Shown here piece by piece: positions 25,879 to 39,372 of a DNA stretch of 64,000 nucleotides (positions are counted from its first letter, which is position 1; every line of letters begins with the position of its first letter). This stretch comes from Brachypodius melanocephalos. Its lineage: Eukaryota > Chordata > Aves > Passeriformes > Pycnonotidae. The position numbers were made by a program, and so were the translations under genes. The notes under the pieces were generated by a model. The model had not been told where the DNA came from, did no database searches, and saw only the letters and a program-made list of their open reading frames with translations. The stretch spans positions 8,879,053 to 8,943,052 of the forward strand of contig VZSR01001854.1 in the NCBI GenBank assembly GCA_013398615.1. The letters run 5' to 3'.

Positions 25879-28800
25879 GCTTATGGCGACCCACTATCAA
25901 ATTTTGGGAACGTGGAAACCGTGTTTAGAAGTTGCAGCTTTAAAAGCAGAATTTCTTCCCAGTGAGTGGATTTTGCCTGAGTGAAAAACAGTGTCTGCTC
26001 CCAGGACTGCTCCCTGCATGCCAGGGCAGGGTACTGAGATTGGGAACACCTGGAATGTAAGTCTGCTGATAAGGACCCCTGTCACTACAGAGACTTGATG
26101 CTGATCAGGAATAAGTGCTGTTTGGCAACCCTGCTGTACCCAAAGCCAATCTGGAGAATAAGTTTAAAAATCACAGAGGTGTCTCCAAAGAAAGGAATTG
26201 CAGGGGGGAGGGGACGGGTCAGAGAAGGCAAGAGGAAGTTCAGAGCCTTGTCTAGGCTGGTGATAATATGTAAAAGGGGGAAGGTTAAGTAAGAGGAAAC
26301 AGGATATTGCCCAGTATTGGCAGAAGTTCTTTAAGACCCCACCTGTCATTTAAATAAACCTACTTAAAACACACAATAGACACAGCATATCCTGAGTAGC
26401 ACTTCAGTGACTCGAGCCAAAGTGCTGTAACAGAGCCATTTGATGGCACTCCTCACAGCACACAACAGTATTTTTAGTGTTTCTCCACTTCGGGGAACCC
26501 AAAGCACTTATAAGGTCAGAGGACAGAAGAATATTTGTTTTCTAACTGTAAACAAATTAAAAAGGCAAAGGGTAAAAAAAAGTTAATTTTACATAGCATC
26601 CACAGCAATAAACTCTCTTCACTAAATTGACTGGGAAGAAACTTCAAAGTGATAAATCATTAAAAAACACACCCTAAACAACAGAGGTACTGTATTTTTA
26701 GCAGCTAGTGCAGGCCAGTGATCCTGTATTGCTTGGATGCAGGAGGTAGGCATAGTCTCCTCTCCTGGCATGACAGCACCAGCTTTAGTGCCAAGAATTT
26801 AATGGAAAAAGCTGGAAATGCCTCACTCACTGAAAACAGAAAGAAAAATCTTTATTGTCAGGCAATACGGAGAGAAAGAAACCATGTTACAATTAATAAA
26901 TAATGTACCAAGCCCCACTTTCTGTAAAATGGTAGAAATGGGATAAACTTCTGCTTCACCCACTGCAGTCAGGGAGCCTCAAGTACAACTTGTCTTCCTC
27001 TGACTCGCAAAGGGAAGACACAATATCCTGTCTGCCTTTACATGGCACCTCGAATTTGCTGCCTCACCCAGTGTGCTCAGGCCCTGCCTGTGCATGCACT
27101 GACAGCCTTCCTACACACGTGGGGACTTTGGGGACATCTCGTCACTCCAACACCACCATCACTGTCTCCAGTCCTGCGTATGGAAGGAGGTGCAGAGGGC
27201 AGACCAGGAGGGTAGGAAGTAGTGCTGGCAGAAGGTAAGCTGGTCCTTACACTTCATTACAAAGCAGCAAAAAGAGTTTCACTCTTTTCTCGTTCAACCC
27301 ATGTGCACAGGCAGCTATCTGCTATTTCTGCTTTCCTGAGGGACACGTGGTGCTCCTGCAGTGCTTCTTTGGGCTGCACAAAAGAACAGGCAAGCAGAAA
27401 CCCTCCACAGCAGAAACAGAAACATTTATACTCCCATGTGTTCACTAAGATTATCCTTCACTGTCATTAGTCTACAGTTTTTCTTGGACACATATGTATG
27501 AACACCGTATTTATGATCAGTTAATAATTAATACCATGCTAATACATGCAAATCCTATGGCTTAGTTTTTAAGTTCCTCAATCATCTACAATTTCTTAGA
27601 ACTTGATGCAATAGTGATCAGAGACTTAAAAGCTGGTCACTACCTAACAGTAATGAAAGTAAGTATTTTAAGAGTTTACAGTTCACTGGCCTACTTTCCT
27701 GATTGCACCTATGAGAACATGATTGATAGAAATCCATGCACATCCACATTTGCAAGAATTCCAGACAGACAGAGCTAATATGCGACTTAAAACAAGGCAT
27801 CTGAATACAGAAATTAACTCTGAAGCTATTTGAAGAACCTCATTTTTGTCACGCCTCTATATCACACAATAATCACCTTCATGGAAGAGCAGCCAGCACC
27901 TCTCAATTATCTTACACATTTGGCTCCACCTCTTCCAATTCTCATTTAAAGTCTTTAACTTCCCCTGATTACCTATCAGGATGGAGCACACTGTGTGGCA
28001 CTCTAGCAATTACCATCACAAATAGCTGTGGAAGTCTCTAATCTCAAAATTAGAATAATCAAACTCTATTTCCCAACAATATTTTAACATCTTCTATGTT
28101 CATATATTCAATGCAAATAATTTATAGTGAAATTACCAGCAGCCATATACTTTGCGCAATTATTCATGTCTGTGTTGGCTTATGAATGTCTTTACTTTTC
28201 TACACATTTTCTCCTTCTCTACTCTCGGGCTGCAAGATTACTACAAAAAGGCAGAAACACTCTGTAATATGCTCATAACCAGTTGGAATCGGCACACTGT
28301 TTTCAAGGCTTGTTCATGAAGTTTGAGTAGTTAAAGCATAAAATATCCACGATGGCTTTAAAGGCCTCTGGGAGTACTTCCCAAGTACTTAGTCTTTTGC
28401 TCAGTAGTTAAGGATGTGCATTTTTCATGTTCAGTTCCTCATTTTACATGGAGTCTGCATAGTCTGAGGTGTCACATTTCATGGGAATTTCACAAAGCAT
28501 AAAAAAACCCCTACTCAGAACCTGAAGATTCATTTTCATAGAGACAGAAAGCAACTCAAAGGCTCCCAGCCTCTGTCAGCTTTAAAAACAAGGGAAATCC
28601 ATAATTTTATGGTGGTGTTATTACTGAATTCCATGTAGACCCTATATCCTCCTCACAAGCAGTCTCACAATGAAAAGCCATTTCATATAATGCACACCAC
28701 AAGGAACAGCTCAGTTTTTTTGTAGATGTGCAAATTACTCTAGGATGGTTAAACTTTTGAACTCAAATTTGCTTCGATGCCAATTCCCATTCCAGACTGG

Positions 28801-31767
28801 GAGGACTTGTACTGTATGCTCTGTGTGAGGACTATCTGGCTCTGCTTCCAGATGGATCACACATCACAATCACATCCAGGGAGAAAGGAGGGAAGAGGGC
28901 AGGGCAGTGCTTGCTCCAACAACTAAAGGAATGCCTAAGGTTGTATTCAGTAGGGAACTCAGTGTAATGCATGCATAGAACAAGTTCAATAAATATCATT
29001 TTAAAATATGCAGATGAGAAATGAAGAAAGGAAATGCTAGAAGTGTAGAGTGGAAAGGAAGAAGGATGTTTTCCCTCTTTTTAAACTTCATGGCTTCCAA
29101 TGTCAAGCTCTCCCAACTACCTCTGTACCTGAAAACAAATGCATTTAGTCTTAAAGAGATATTTGCAGAAGTGAGAGAGGATTCACCTACTGAGACAAGG
29201 AGGTTTAATGTTTGTGTTATTAATCATGCAGATAGTGTAATGTGCCCTTTTCTTCTGGTATAACAAAGAGCATCGTAACCTCATTATTTCTGATCTAAAG
29301 GCTTCATGAATCAGGATGCCAAATCCATTTGTATTTTTTTTATTTCATGGCTTTTCAAGAAGTGGCACATCTTCTGCACATGTAACAGAAAGAGGTACTG
29401 ATCCATCAGGTATATAGGTCTGATTTTTCTGGGACTGCTACTTTTGATCTGAACTACAAGAAATGGTACCTACAACATTCCCTGATGAACAACTGGCAGT
29501 GTAATCGGTTTCACAAAGGGAGATGGCATGGCTGCATCCCTGCCAGGCTGTACCTCAGCTCAGCAGTGCTGCCCATTAACAGGTGTTCTTAGCTCAGCTA
29601 CACTAACCTGCTGCTAACTTGCTCACACAGCTGTGGCTTGGTTTGGTGTGTTTTATTTCATGGGTTTTTTTGTAGTGGTGGTAGGAAACCTAGGTTGTAT
29701 CTCCATGTGGTGCTGTCCTGTACTATGTGGACATAACAACTTCCAGGTGGAATTGCCAACTGTTGGTATGGTTCCACAGGAACTGTGGTCTGATGTCCAG
29801 CATAAAAACAAAGGATATGAATTCTGAAATGCCCACAGGACAGATGTCCAATTCTGATAAGCTTTCTGAAAGGTCAAAGAACTGAATTTACTGGGAGACT
29901 GTGCCAGCAAATCTCTCAGAAGCAACACTCCCAAGTAATCAAGCTACAGGCACCCAATTTCTTTTTAAAGTTCAGGGTGTTACTGCAGGTACTTTGAGAT
30001 GGAGTGATAAAGTTTACATCATTTTAAAGTACTGCACATAGGAAGGCAACTTGAATATATAGAGACATACATAGGAACTTTACAGTTGCATACAGATACC
30101 TTCACACTGAAGGTTGAGAGAGAAGAAAGAAATACAAAGGTTAGCCTGATCAAGTGCTGTCTATCCCTATTTACTTGGGGTTGGGATACTTTTCTACAGC
30201 TGGAAAACTTTAAACAGTTCTCCAGTTCACACTAAAACAGGAATATTGCAAAGATATGGAGTATTCAGTATTGGGTCCCTTTTCATTACTAAACTTACAT
30301 TACTACCATCTGTTATACTGCTGCAGTACCAACCAGCAAGACATAACTATTTAGGATAGAAACAACCTCTCACAGACTTTATTTCTATGTTTTTGGTTAT
30401 TTACACAACCCCTGTTTCCCATATAGATATTTACTGCAAAAGAACATGCTTCTCTATGCTAAACGCTTTGTAATGCTTAACCTTTAATGCAAAAGCCCAA
30501 AGCCACATAATTTATCAGGCTGAGGAAGAAAAGTTCGAGAGCACTGGAAACATTCATGTCCTTGCAAAAAATGAGGGGTCTTTTTGATAAAAACAGCCAG
30601 CCAATTCCTGGAAGCAGATCATCTCCCCGTTTCAGAGAGCACACTTACAAACCCCAAACATTCCTAGTAGCAGTTGGCTCAATGCAGAAATGCCACCAGC
30701 TTGCTGATAACTTCATGCCTGGCTTTCAGAATGGAAGGGTTATCAGCAGCAGTTTCCACTGCCTGCTTGCAAAACCTCACCCTCACCTTCGACTTCCTCT
30801 AGCTCCTTGACATCTTGGGGCACACACGGTGTCCTGGTGACAGACAGTAACCAGATGGTCTTTTACCATCCAGCACTGAGTCCTTTCAGGAATTTAATCT
30901 GATTTCCCAGAATACGCAGCACAGCCCTTGGTTCCAAACTTGGCATGCAGGTGGGACTGCATGCCTTTGGCTTTATAAATAGGCATAACTGTTGGTGGCT
31001 TTGGTACATGTCAGTGTTTGAGCTGTTTTCCTGTTAGTTTGAAAAACCTGACCCCTGCCTGAACATTCATCTGTAGTTCTGACGGACTCTGGTGGCTCCT
31101 GTGCGTGTCCAACCACCCTGTCAAACAGCTCAGCGTCTTCTAATTCCAACAGCAAAGTCACTTTCTGCTTTACAACCAAGTAGCTCTTATGGTAATTTTT
31201 TTCCATTTTTTATTGTTGTCAGATACACTGTACTGTATAATTAAAAGCACATGCAAAATACAGATTTAGAATCATCTTGCTGCAGTAGGGAGCTGAGGTT
31301 ACTAAAAGGGTCACTACCCAGATACAGCTACATTCTTTCTCTTCATCCAGCCCTTTGCAAAGGTTGCCTCCCATTTACCAGCTAGACAAGGTGAGGAATC
31401 AAAATATTGCCCCATTCTTATGCCTCAGTGGGGGATTGGAAAGTTTCAGGCTCCTCAGTTCTCATTGCTCTATCTTTGGAAGCCACTGCTCCTCTTGGGA
31501 ACTTCTCCATCACTGGCAGTTCACATCTGTGCCAATTGCAGCTGTCAGGCTTGAATGAAATTGCTTCAATGGATCCCTCATTATTTAAGCATGTAACAAA
31601 GATCAAAATGGGCCTTGGAGTTATGTTTCACATGTGAGTTTTAGTATTTTAAGACACTCAGTTATTTTTTTATTTACATTTTAGGACTCATATAGAACTG
31701 TTCTGGTAAAAGTCCCTCATAAAATTACTTAAAAGTCCTGAAAGGTCTTGCAAAACCTGGCCAAAGG

Positions 31768-31793
31768 GAAAAAAAAAAAAAAAAAAAAAAAAA
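31768..31793. repeat. A run, about 26 nt
   Basis: Uninterrupted A stretch after CCAAAGGG. No recognisable retroelement body precedes it, so I call it a simple repeat. Confidence 0.8.
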
Positions 31794-32194
31794 GGCGCAT
31801 TATTATATACTCATTTTACCTGCATGAAGATAAAAGCATGCTGGTACAAATGAAACTCCAAAACAAACTACACTTACTATTTATAAGGAAAAAATCGTAG
31901 GGCTTAATAATAAAGACGGTGTTCTATTAGACTGAAGATGCTGTTGACTTTGTGCATGAATTTATCAACCTTTAATCCTCTTAAATGGTATGTCACTGTC
32001 CCTCAGAGTACATCAGATCCCTTACCCAGGACCATCACCATTATCTCCTGTGCTTGCAGAATATCTGTAGAAACACACAGGGCTTTAGCACTTTATCAGA
32101 AATGCAGGGGGTCTGTGACAGGAAAATGGTCTACAGGTTCTACTGCAACCTAGTGTTCTGCCCAGATTATTGAATTAAGTATAAATCATTGAAG

Positions 32195-32345
32195 TTTTGA
32201 CTATACTGTCCTTGGAGATACTTAAAGGATCTGCACACATGGTATGTAGGACCATGGTTTCATGGTGCATTTGCCAATGTTAGGTTAATGGTTGAACTCG
32301 ATGATATTAACGGCCTTTTTCAATCTAAATGTTTCTAGGATTCTA
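32195..32345 (+). mobile_element. CR1 LINE 3' end, about 150 nt
   Basis: The sense 3' end of a CR1 is recognisable: TTGGAGATACTTAAAGGATC, then CATGGTTTCATGGTGCATTT, GTTAGGTTAATGGTTGAACT, CGATGATATTAACGG and CTAAATGTTTCTAGGATTCT. This is the subtype with GTTAGGTTAATGGTTGGACT near its end. Diverged but complete at the 3' side. It lies opposite to FHOD3. Confidence 0.9.
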
Positions 32346-34456
32346 CTCATCTTTAATTTTAGATTACAGTAATGCTTTGGGGTTTTATGGGAGAGGGGTT
32401 AACTTAAAGCACAAATATTACATCATAGGCTCCTCCAAGCACTTGTTTTTCTTTATTTCTTTTTTACAAAAAGCCCTACACTAGAAGTTCAAAACTGCCA
32501 AACAAAATTATTCCCCATATAAGCACACAGCTCTCACTAAATCAGAGAGCTGCACCCAAAAGCTGAATTTGATTCAAGGATAGTCTGGTACGAGCACTGA
32601 CTGCTGTCCTATTTTTTCCTCAGCCTTCATTCCTTAGACTTTGCAGCAAGGTCAAGGCTTTTGCCTGCTTGAACACTTGGCTTGTGCTTTCAGACCACAA
32701 GAACAGTATCTAGCTTCCATCTAATTATGGACACCTCTAAATACTGTTCTGAATCCATAAACAGCCTAATAGGGACCCAAGTACACAATTACAGTCTACA
32801 AACAAGGCTGGATGACCTTTTGACAATCTTCTCATTTGATTTGAGAGACAGACAGCACAGGATCCCACCAGGCAGAACTCCTCACATCACAGTGCCAGGA
32901 AAAGTCATCCCTGAACCCTCATAGATTACTTATTCAGTATATCTTTAAAAGAATTATGCCTTGGTCTACACAAGCTGTTTGTCTTCACCTTCCCGACAGC
33001 ACTGGCTAAATTATCAGAAAACATGAAGGCTACAATGATATTTCATGTGTTGCTTTCTCATTCTGTGCAAGGAACAGATGATTTCAAAACGATATCCAAA
33101 AGATCTTCAAAATTACAGTAAGATTTATATTAATCCTCATCAGTTACAGATATTTTCATTACCTTTAACCCACTTCTATCTGGGTTTGAATATTTAGGTA
33201 ACATCCACTCTACTGCAATCTTGTAAATGGGACAGAAAATTTTAACTTCAGTGTTAGCAGTGAAGCTCTTCATCCTTATGGATCCTTGTGAAAAAAAGGA
33301 TAAGTGAAGAAAAAACAAAAGGAAAACAAGCCTGTTTTCATGAGGAGGGAAAAGTCCCTCAAAACACAGTTTCTTTACAAGTCCATAATAATTAAAAGGA
33401 ACATTGGAGAATAAACCTAATTTTAAGAACTGCTAAATATGGAGGATCAAAAGCTATTTTCTAAGCTAGTTTTTTTTTTTTAAAGTAACCCTTGACAGAA
33501 GCCGTGGCTACTGTTGATTTCCAGTCAATAGGCTGCATACTGACAAAAAGGAACACTTTGGGAAAGGTACAGTCAAACAGCCCTAGCTCAGGGGACCTGA
33601 GCAGAAATAAACATTTATTCCTTAGCACTCAACAATAAATTGTCTGGATTTCTCAGCATTGTATGTAAAAGGCACACTTACCTTCTCTTCACATGCCCTT
33701 TAAAGTAACTAAAATTTTCATGACTCATATTTGATCATTTTTTGGCAGCTCATTCTGACTTGAACCAAGTCAAAACCCCTAAGCAGAAATTCACAGCCAG
33801 GAAACACAAGAATGAAACAATGCAGACTTTAGGAAAAATGAAAATAATATCCTCAAGAAATAACTTGTACCTGGAACTCACTGAAGCACCTACAGCCCTT
33901 AAGCATACGTGCATTTCCAGCCTATTTTCCCTCCAAGATACAAAGCTACTTCTTGATGAGTGCAGGCAAACAAGTTGATATGAAACACTGGGAAGTTACT
34001 CAGTCAAGATGATGGACAGTCTCATGTAGGTGAGTTCTCAAAGTGAAGGAGGCAATGCCAAGCCTAAAGGTGCCACTTCCTGTCACCAGCTCTGCAAGCT
34101 GAGTTAGAATTGCCAGTGGAAAAGAAGGAATGACACCAAAGGTGCCGGAGAAATGTCAGAACTTAGGAGAAATCCCATCTATTTACCATTTAGGTTAAAT
34201 GCAATGAAAATAAGGAGAATAAATTCCACTCCAAAAGAATCTGAAGAACAAGGACACCACAGCAGGAAGGAACAAAAATCTCTAAAAAAAGGTTACTTTT
34301 TATTTCTCAAATCTCCACTATCTAACACTAAGTTTAGAGCTTAGTGAGATCACCTCCTTGCTAATTGTGATGTACCTTCAGTAAAATTTATTCACCTATT
34401 TACCAGTACTCTGAGTTTAGTAAAATCCAGCACTGCAATAGGTACACACAACTGTC

Positions 34457-34553
34457 ACAAAAAACCCCAAAAAACAAACCAAACCAAAACAAAACAACAA
34501 CAACAACAACAAAAAAACCCACAAAAAAACCCCCAAAAAACAAACCAAAACCC
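34457..34553. repeat. AAAC/AAC low-complexity repeat
   Basis: A C-and-A-only stretch contains (AAC)n at its centre and AAAACC/AAAAACCCC blocks on both sides. The complement has short G runs (GGG to GGGGG) separated by T tracts. It is a common type of simple repeat in bird introns. Confidence 0.85.
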
Positions 34554-36245
34554 TGACCAATCACTATGATCTTCCAAAAATAATATACCAGAAACTCTCT
34601 TACATGATGTATATAATGCTTCTTTTCAGCACTCCCCTCAATGCATTCGGATAAGATTGTTTGGCTGTACTGCACTTCCAAATCTATCTTTATCTCATTG
34701 CACACGTAGACCTATTCAGAAAGCACATGCTGGCTCCTGGAACTGCAAACCACCTGACATAATTTTGGAGTTGTGACAAGCTTTGAAATTCCTGGAAGAC
34801 AATCAAGACCAAAACTGAAATGAAGCCCACATCACATAGAAGAATTGTATTATTGTAAAGGATGCTATGATACACTACCCAGAGAGAAACTTCAGCCTCA
34901 CACAGCAGCAATATAGGGAAAAAAAGACCTGATTTCAGAAATTACCAATCCCTAAAAGCATCTTCCTAAAATAATGTTTTTACCTTTATGGCAGACATCT
35001 ACATAGTTAGTTTTTGTATTGTTAATGTTGTTTTGTTATAATCATTTTGAACAAGCTGTAATCACTTGTTAATAACAATGCAACAAGATGAGTTTGCAAT
35101 TGCATGTATATGATGCCATGAATATTGGCACTGAGGCTCTGTTTTATCATTCATTAAATTCATGCGTAAATTTCTAATTGTAGATCATGGAAACCAAGCT
35201 GTTGATAGCCACCACAAGAAAGAGACCATTTGATGTCCTTGAATGCTGGATGCATTAGGATATGGGAAGAGAAGGAGAATGGGAAGGCTCCTAGACTGAA
35301 GCCAGACCATCCCATAGAGCATTTTTGTTTTGCTGCCAGTCTGAATTTTCTGAGACCATCTATGGCCAGTTTTCTGAGAAACTTCTAATTGCACATGCTT
35401 CTGTGTTCAAGCACTTTTATGTGACTGCACAGCTACTGCCATAGGACATAATTCCTGTAGTACTGGTTTGTTCCTTTTACGCCTCCAAACCTGGTCTTGT
35501 TTTCAACATCTTTGCAGGAAGCCTTACTTATTATTTGAATCCTTGTTTTCCAGAATTCACTATTTCTGGTTCTTAAAAAATCCCTTTACTTATATTTGGG
35601 TTGGATTGTTTTTGTTTTTTTTTTTCTTTTGCTCCTCAATGTGTAGTTGTTTGAGTCTTAGCAGTTAAATACATCAGAGTGACATTTTTAAATACAGCCA
35701 TATATGACAGTCTAAGAAAACTCAAATGAGCAATTTACCACAACTATGCATTTGTAAGCAGTCTTCATTTACTATGAGATCATTCAACAGCAAAGATCCC
35801 TTGGAGAGACTGTTAACCCCTCAAAATACTGAAGAAACACTACAAATTTACAGCTTAGGTTTCCTGGCTAGATGAAAAAACACATGCATTCATTTGGGCG
35901 ACAACAGAGGAATCAGCTTTTTAATCACATAGCACACCTTTTCCAAATTTCTCTCCAAATACTATCTTTGCCAGTTATCTTTTAAGTGCAAACAATGGAA
36001 CCTAAACCTCTCATACCTGTTTAACTCCAACATGTTAGATAGCTAAAAATTGTTTCCAGCCAACTGACCCCTTAAGGAATTACTTTCTCCCAGTTTATTC
36101 CACAGATACTGCATGATATCCAGAGATACCGATGATGCTGCATAGTGCTGCACCATGATGGGCAGGGGTGATAAGAAAATATATCTCCCAACAGGGTGAT
36201 GGAGCAGGCTGGGTGCTGCCTCTCTCTGTTTCCCTGGTACTTTTT

Positions 36246-36293
36246 GACTGTCTAAGCAGCATGGAGAAACCCCTCCATGCTGCTTGGGAGGTC
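36246..36293 (+). repeat. Inverted repeat with 13-bp perfect core
   Basis: AAGCAGCATGGAG (36254-36266) and its exact complement CTCCATGCTGCTT (36273-36285) are separated by AAACCC. Outward, the plus-strand RNA could continue pairing with wobble pairs and one mismatch to about 36246/36293 and partly to 36241/36298. The wobble pairs exist only in a plus-strand transcript, antisense to FHOD3. No RNA gene family is recognised. Confidence 0.7.
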
Positions 36294-36718
36294 AACAGCC
36301 ACCCATCACCGCAAGAAGGGAGAGAAACACAGCTCACAAAACTCCTCCTGCTGCATCCAACCTGCTTGCAGCAGCTCCATTGTAAAAGATGATCACACTC
36401 CAAGAAGTTAATTTATTCTGTGCCCCCTGACACAGTTATCCAGTAAAGGCTTTAGAATGCCTTTTCTTTCCTGGAATTAGAGACTTGCAGTGTAATCTAC
36501 AAGAAAAGGTGAGCAATGAGGAGACTATCAAGATTCCAAATACTCCAATGCATTCAGCTCAGTGATGAGTATTAATCTTCCCGTAACTTTCTTTTATAAC
36601 ATAAAAGAATCAGGACCAAACTTAGAAGCAAGTTGAAAGACACTGTACATAGCAAGTTGCTGCAGAGCTGCAAGAGCTTCCAAGCAATAAAAACAACTTT
36701 TGGATATATTTCCTTTAC

Positions 36719-36824
36719 CTCTCAGGATGTAGTTCTGATAATTCTGGTCGGCTTCTGCTCCCACTTTGATTAAGCAAGTCAGACCTTCAGCGACAACAAA
36801 CTCATGAACCAAGTCCTTGTCATC
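36719..36824 (-). CDS. FHOD3: FHOD3 exon B (106 nt), FH3/armadillo domain
   Basis: The exon is read on the minus strand, with acceptor TTTCTCCTGTGACAG and donor GAG|GTAAAG. It starts in phase 0 with Asp-Asp-Lys-Asp and encodes 35 whole codons plus one base. The translation begins DDKDLVHEFVVAEGLTCLIK, continues through a segment rich in Gln, Asn and Tyr, and ends ...NYILR plus the first base of an Ala codon. This matches vertebrate FHOD3 and forms helices of an early armadillo repeat in the FH3 domain, the part involved in autoinhibition and dimer contacts in FHOD formins. The hydrophobic pattern (FVVAEGLTCLI) is typical of armadillo helices. Splicing to 367-461 restores the Ala codon (G|CT). 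The exon is isolated between introns of 13.3 and 36.3 kb. No disruption is seen. Confidence 0.96.
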
Positions 36825-37620
36825 CTGTCACAGGAGAAAGGAAAAGCTGAATTAGATTTTTAAAAGGCAAAGAAACAGATTATATCATAATGTAAAAACA
36901 AATGTCTGCAACACTGATTTCATTTCACACGTTGTAAGTAAGTTGATATAATAGTTGTTTTACAGAGGACCAAAAGCAGAATTTTGAGTTCTAAAATCAG
37001 AATGAGATACATCAGTGCAAAGCAAGATAAAACGAGTTTGAACCTTTCAGTCAACTACAGAAAATTAAAATCTGCAAAATATGACTTTTCATTTCTTTTC
37101 ATTGAAGGCTTGCAGACATTCTCTACAATGCCAAATCTCATCATATCATATAAACAAATATCCTTAAAGCCCTAAAGTGTCAGGATCAACAAGAGAACAC
37201 CATCCCTATTCCTTAGCATAATTCCAGTTTCAGTATTTTAGGTGTGCACGGCAAAACTTTGAAACCGATTTTATTGCAATGTAATATTGTATTTATTACC
37301 TCAACATAATTTAGAATGGGAAAGCGTAAAAGATAAGAGCACTAGTGGACAATATGCCCACACTGTGATGGAAACAATGAATAGAAAATTTCACAGGAGT
37401 TTGTACTTGCTAAAGTGGCTCACTGCTTTTTCACCATTGGTTCTTTCCTCAGGGCAGCAGAATGATCCCGTATCACACGTGGAAGTGACACCAGGCAGAG
37501 GAGGGGTTTCCTGGGCTTGACATGAATAACTACTATGCCAAGGGACTATACAGCACCACATCTCAAGCTTGTCTACTCTTACAGAAGGCTCATGCAGACA
37601 AACAAGAAGCTACTAAGAAA

Positions 37621-37760
37621 CAGATTAAACAGCCCTTAATGAATTAGCCATGCAAATTAGGCACAAGGCCAATTAAAGATACTAATGGGAAAGATTTACT
37701 CTGCAGACAATCCCAGTTGCCGACTCCTTTCTTTTAAATAATCTTAATTTATGCTTTTAC
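37621..37760. promoter_or_regulatory. Possible conserved noncoding element (weak candidate)
   Basis: Repeat-free AT-rich stretch about 0.8 kb into the intron downstream of exon B's acceptor side. It contains a perfect octamer (ATGCAAAT, 37650-37657), CCAATTAAAG and AATCTTAATTTATG. The clustered homeodomain- and POU-like motifs resemble those in vertebrate intronic enhancers, but motif content alone cannot show conservation or activity. Confidence 0.2.
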
Positions 37761-39342
37761 ACACAACAGTGTAACAGACATAAATTCCAGCTTTCCAACA
37801 ATGCAGCTCCAAGAACTCAAGATCCATACGAGTAAATTTGTTGAGAGTGATTTTTGAATTCATGGCAAACACTTAGCAAACTGCCAAGAGAAATCAAATA
37901 ATCATGCCCTTTTTAATGAGACATTTCACTTACTGCAAGTTTCTCTCAGCCAGATAGTTTATTTATTATGAATTTCCTTCTTTCACGAGAGATAATTTAC
38001 ATAATTCCTCCAGTCTGACCAAATGGGATATTAATAATTAGAAGGTGATCTAGCAGTTTGTGAGAAGTTTAAAAATTATGAGAAAAAAAAAATTCCATTT
38101 CATGTTTTAGCTGGTCAAATTTGTTAAAACAATTTGAAAAATATTATACAGTCATGTACAGATACCTAAATTCATCACATGATAAAGGTGACTTATCCTT
38201 TAAATGGACTATAAAAGTATACAAAGTGGAAGCATGCAATCATACCACACTTGCTGAAAGTATATCGTAAAAGCCCAAAATATATAAGACAAAATTCACC
38301 TCTGCATATGTACCCTTGAGCTAAAAATTCTTTTTTGTTTCTTAGTCTCAATGTTTTATCCTTTAAGAGTGTTATTTATTTTTCAGTAGCTAGATAAAAG
38401 CCTTAATAGTGGTTTCTGAAGAGCAAAGTTTACAAACTCACCTGTCAGACGAAGGCACTACAGATATAAGCACACAATTTTATGAAGACAAATTTCTTTT
38501 ATGCATTTTCATCACCAGGTGAGTGTTCCCTCCCATATATCCCTTTGTTATATGCTGTTTTTAACTCAAAGATACCAGAATAATTTTTTCTTCTTTAAGA
38601 ATTTTGAATCCCGTTTCTCCTAAAACTCAAGAGAGGAAACATATCCATGGAATCTCTCAGCTAAGCTTAACGTAAAGTATATTAAGAGTTCAGGTAAACT
38701 AAGGCAATGTGTCATGGTAACAAGTTGTTTAATTCACGACAAAGAATATATAAAACAAATCTAATTATTGAGTGAAATAATCACTGTTTTTTCCAGATAG
38801 TAATGTTATCCTAGTTCAAAAACATTTCCTTTTTCTTTAAATACCTTCTCTTGATACTTGAGCAAACCTTTTGATTTTGCATAAAGTGTGTTTGCATCTT
38901 CCTTGAATTGAGGAAAAAACGGAATCTATTCTGGATTGACACACAGTGAAATAAAGAACATCGGAAAAACAGGAGAAAGTAGGCATAACTGTGGTCTGCA
39001 GATTCTGACTTTTATTAACAGACCTAATTACCCTGCCTGTTTGGGAAAAAATAAATGACATTTGGATGATCAAAAAAAAAAGTCTATATAGCAGAGAAGT
39101 AATTCAGTTTCAGAGTCTTTCAGGTTGAACCCAAAAAACAGAAGAAAAATTTTAATAGCATTTAGCAATTAAGGGCTGCTGACATTCCACGAAACATAAA
39201 AACTGAAACACCCACTGCAACTTTAGTTTCCCCATAATCTTAAATAGTGAATACATATTTGTGCATCACCTGAGGAAAAATTAGAAATTAGCATTTGATT
39301 GTCAAAATAAAGCAAGCTAAAAATCTGGTTTTATGTTGGTGA

Positions 39343-39372
39343 TATTTATTTATTTATTTGGTTAGTTAGTTA
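39343..39372. repeat. (TTTA)n and (GTTA)n microsatellite
   Basis: Four TTTA units are followed by GTTAGTTAGTTA. A short tetranucleotide repeat with no further feature. Confidence 0.85.

Larger units (their letters stand above)
462..36718 (-). other. FHOD3: FHOD3 intron between exons B and C (36.3 kb)
   Basis: Noncoding, AT-rich intron. It contains CR1 fragments (about 6558-6850, 12055-12113, 17878-18560 and 32195-32345), a purine-rich tract (5891-5997), AT-rich and AAAC/AAC simple repeats, a 13-bp perfect hairpin near the exon B end (36254-36285), and stretches that read like old unique sequence. I saw no exon with coding signature and splice borders on either strand, no tRNA and no other RNA gene. 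Stretches not named in other entries hold nothing I can identify. Confidence 0.85.
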
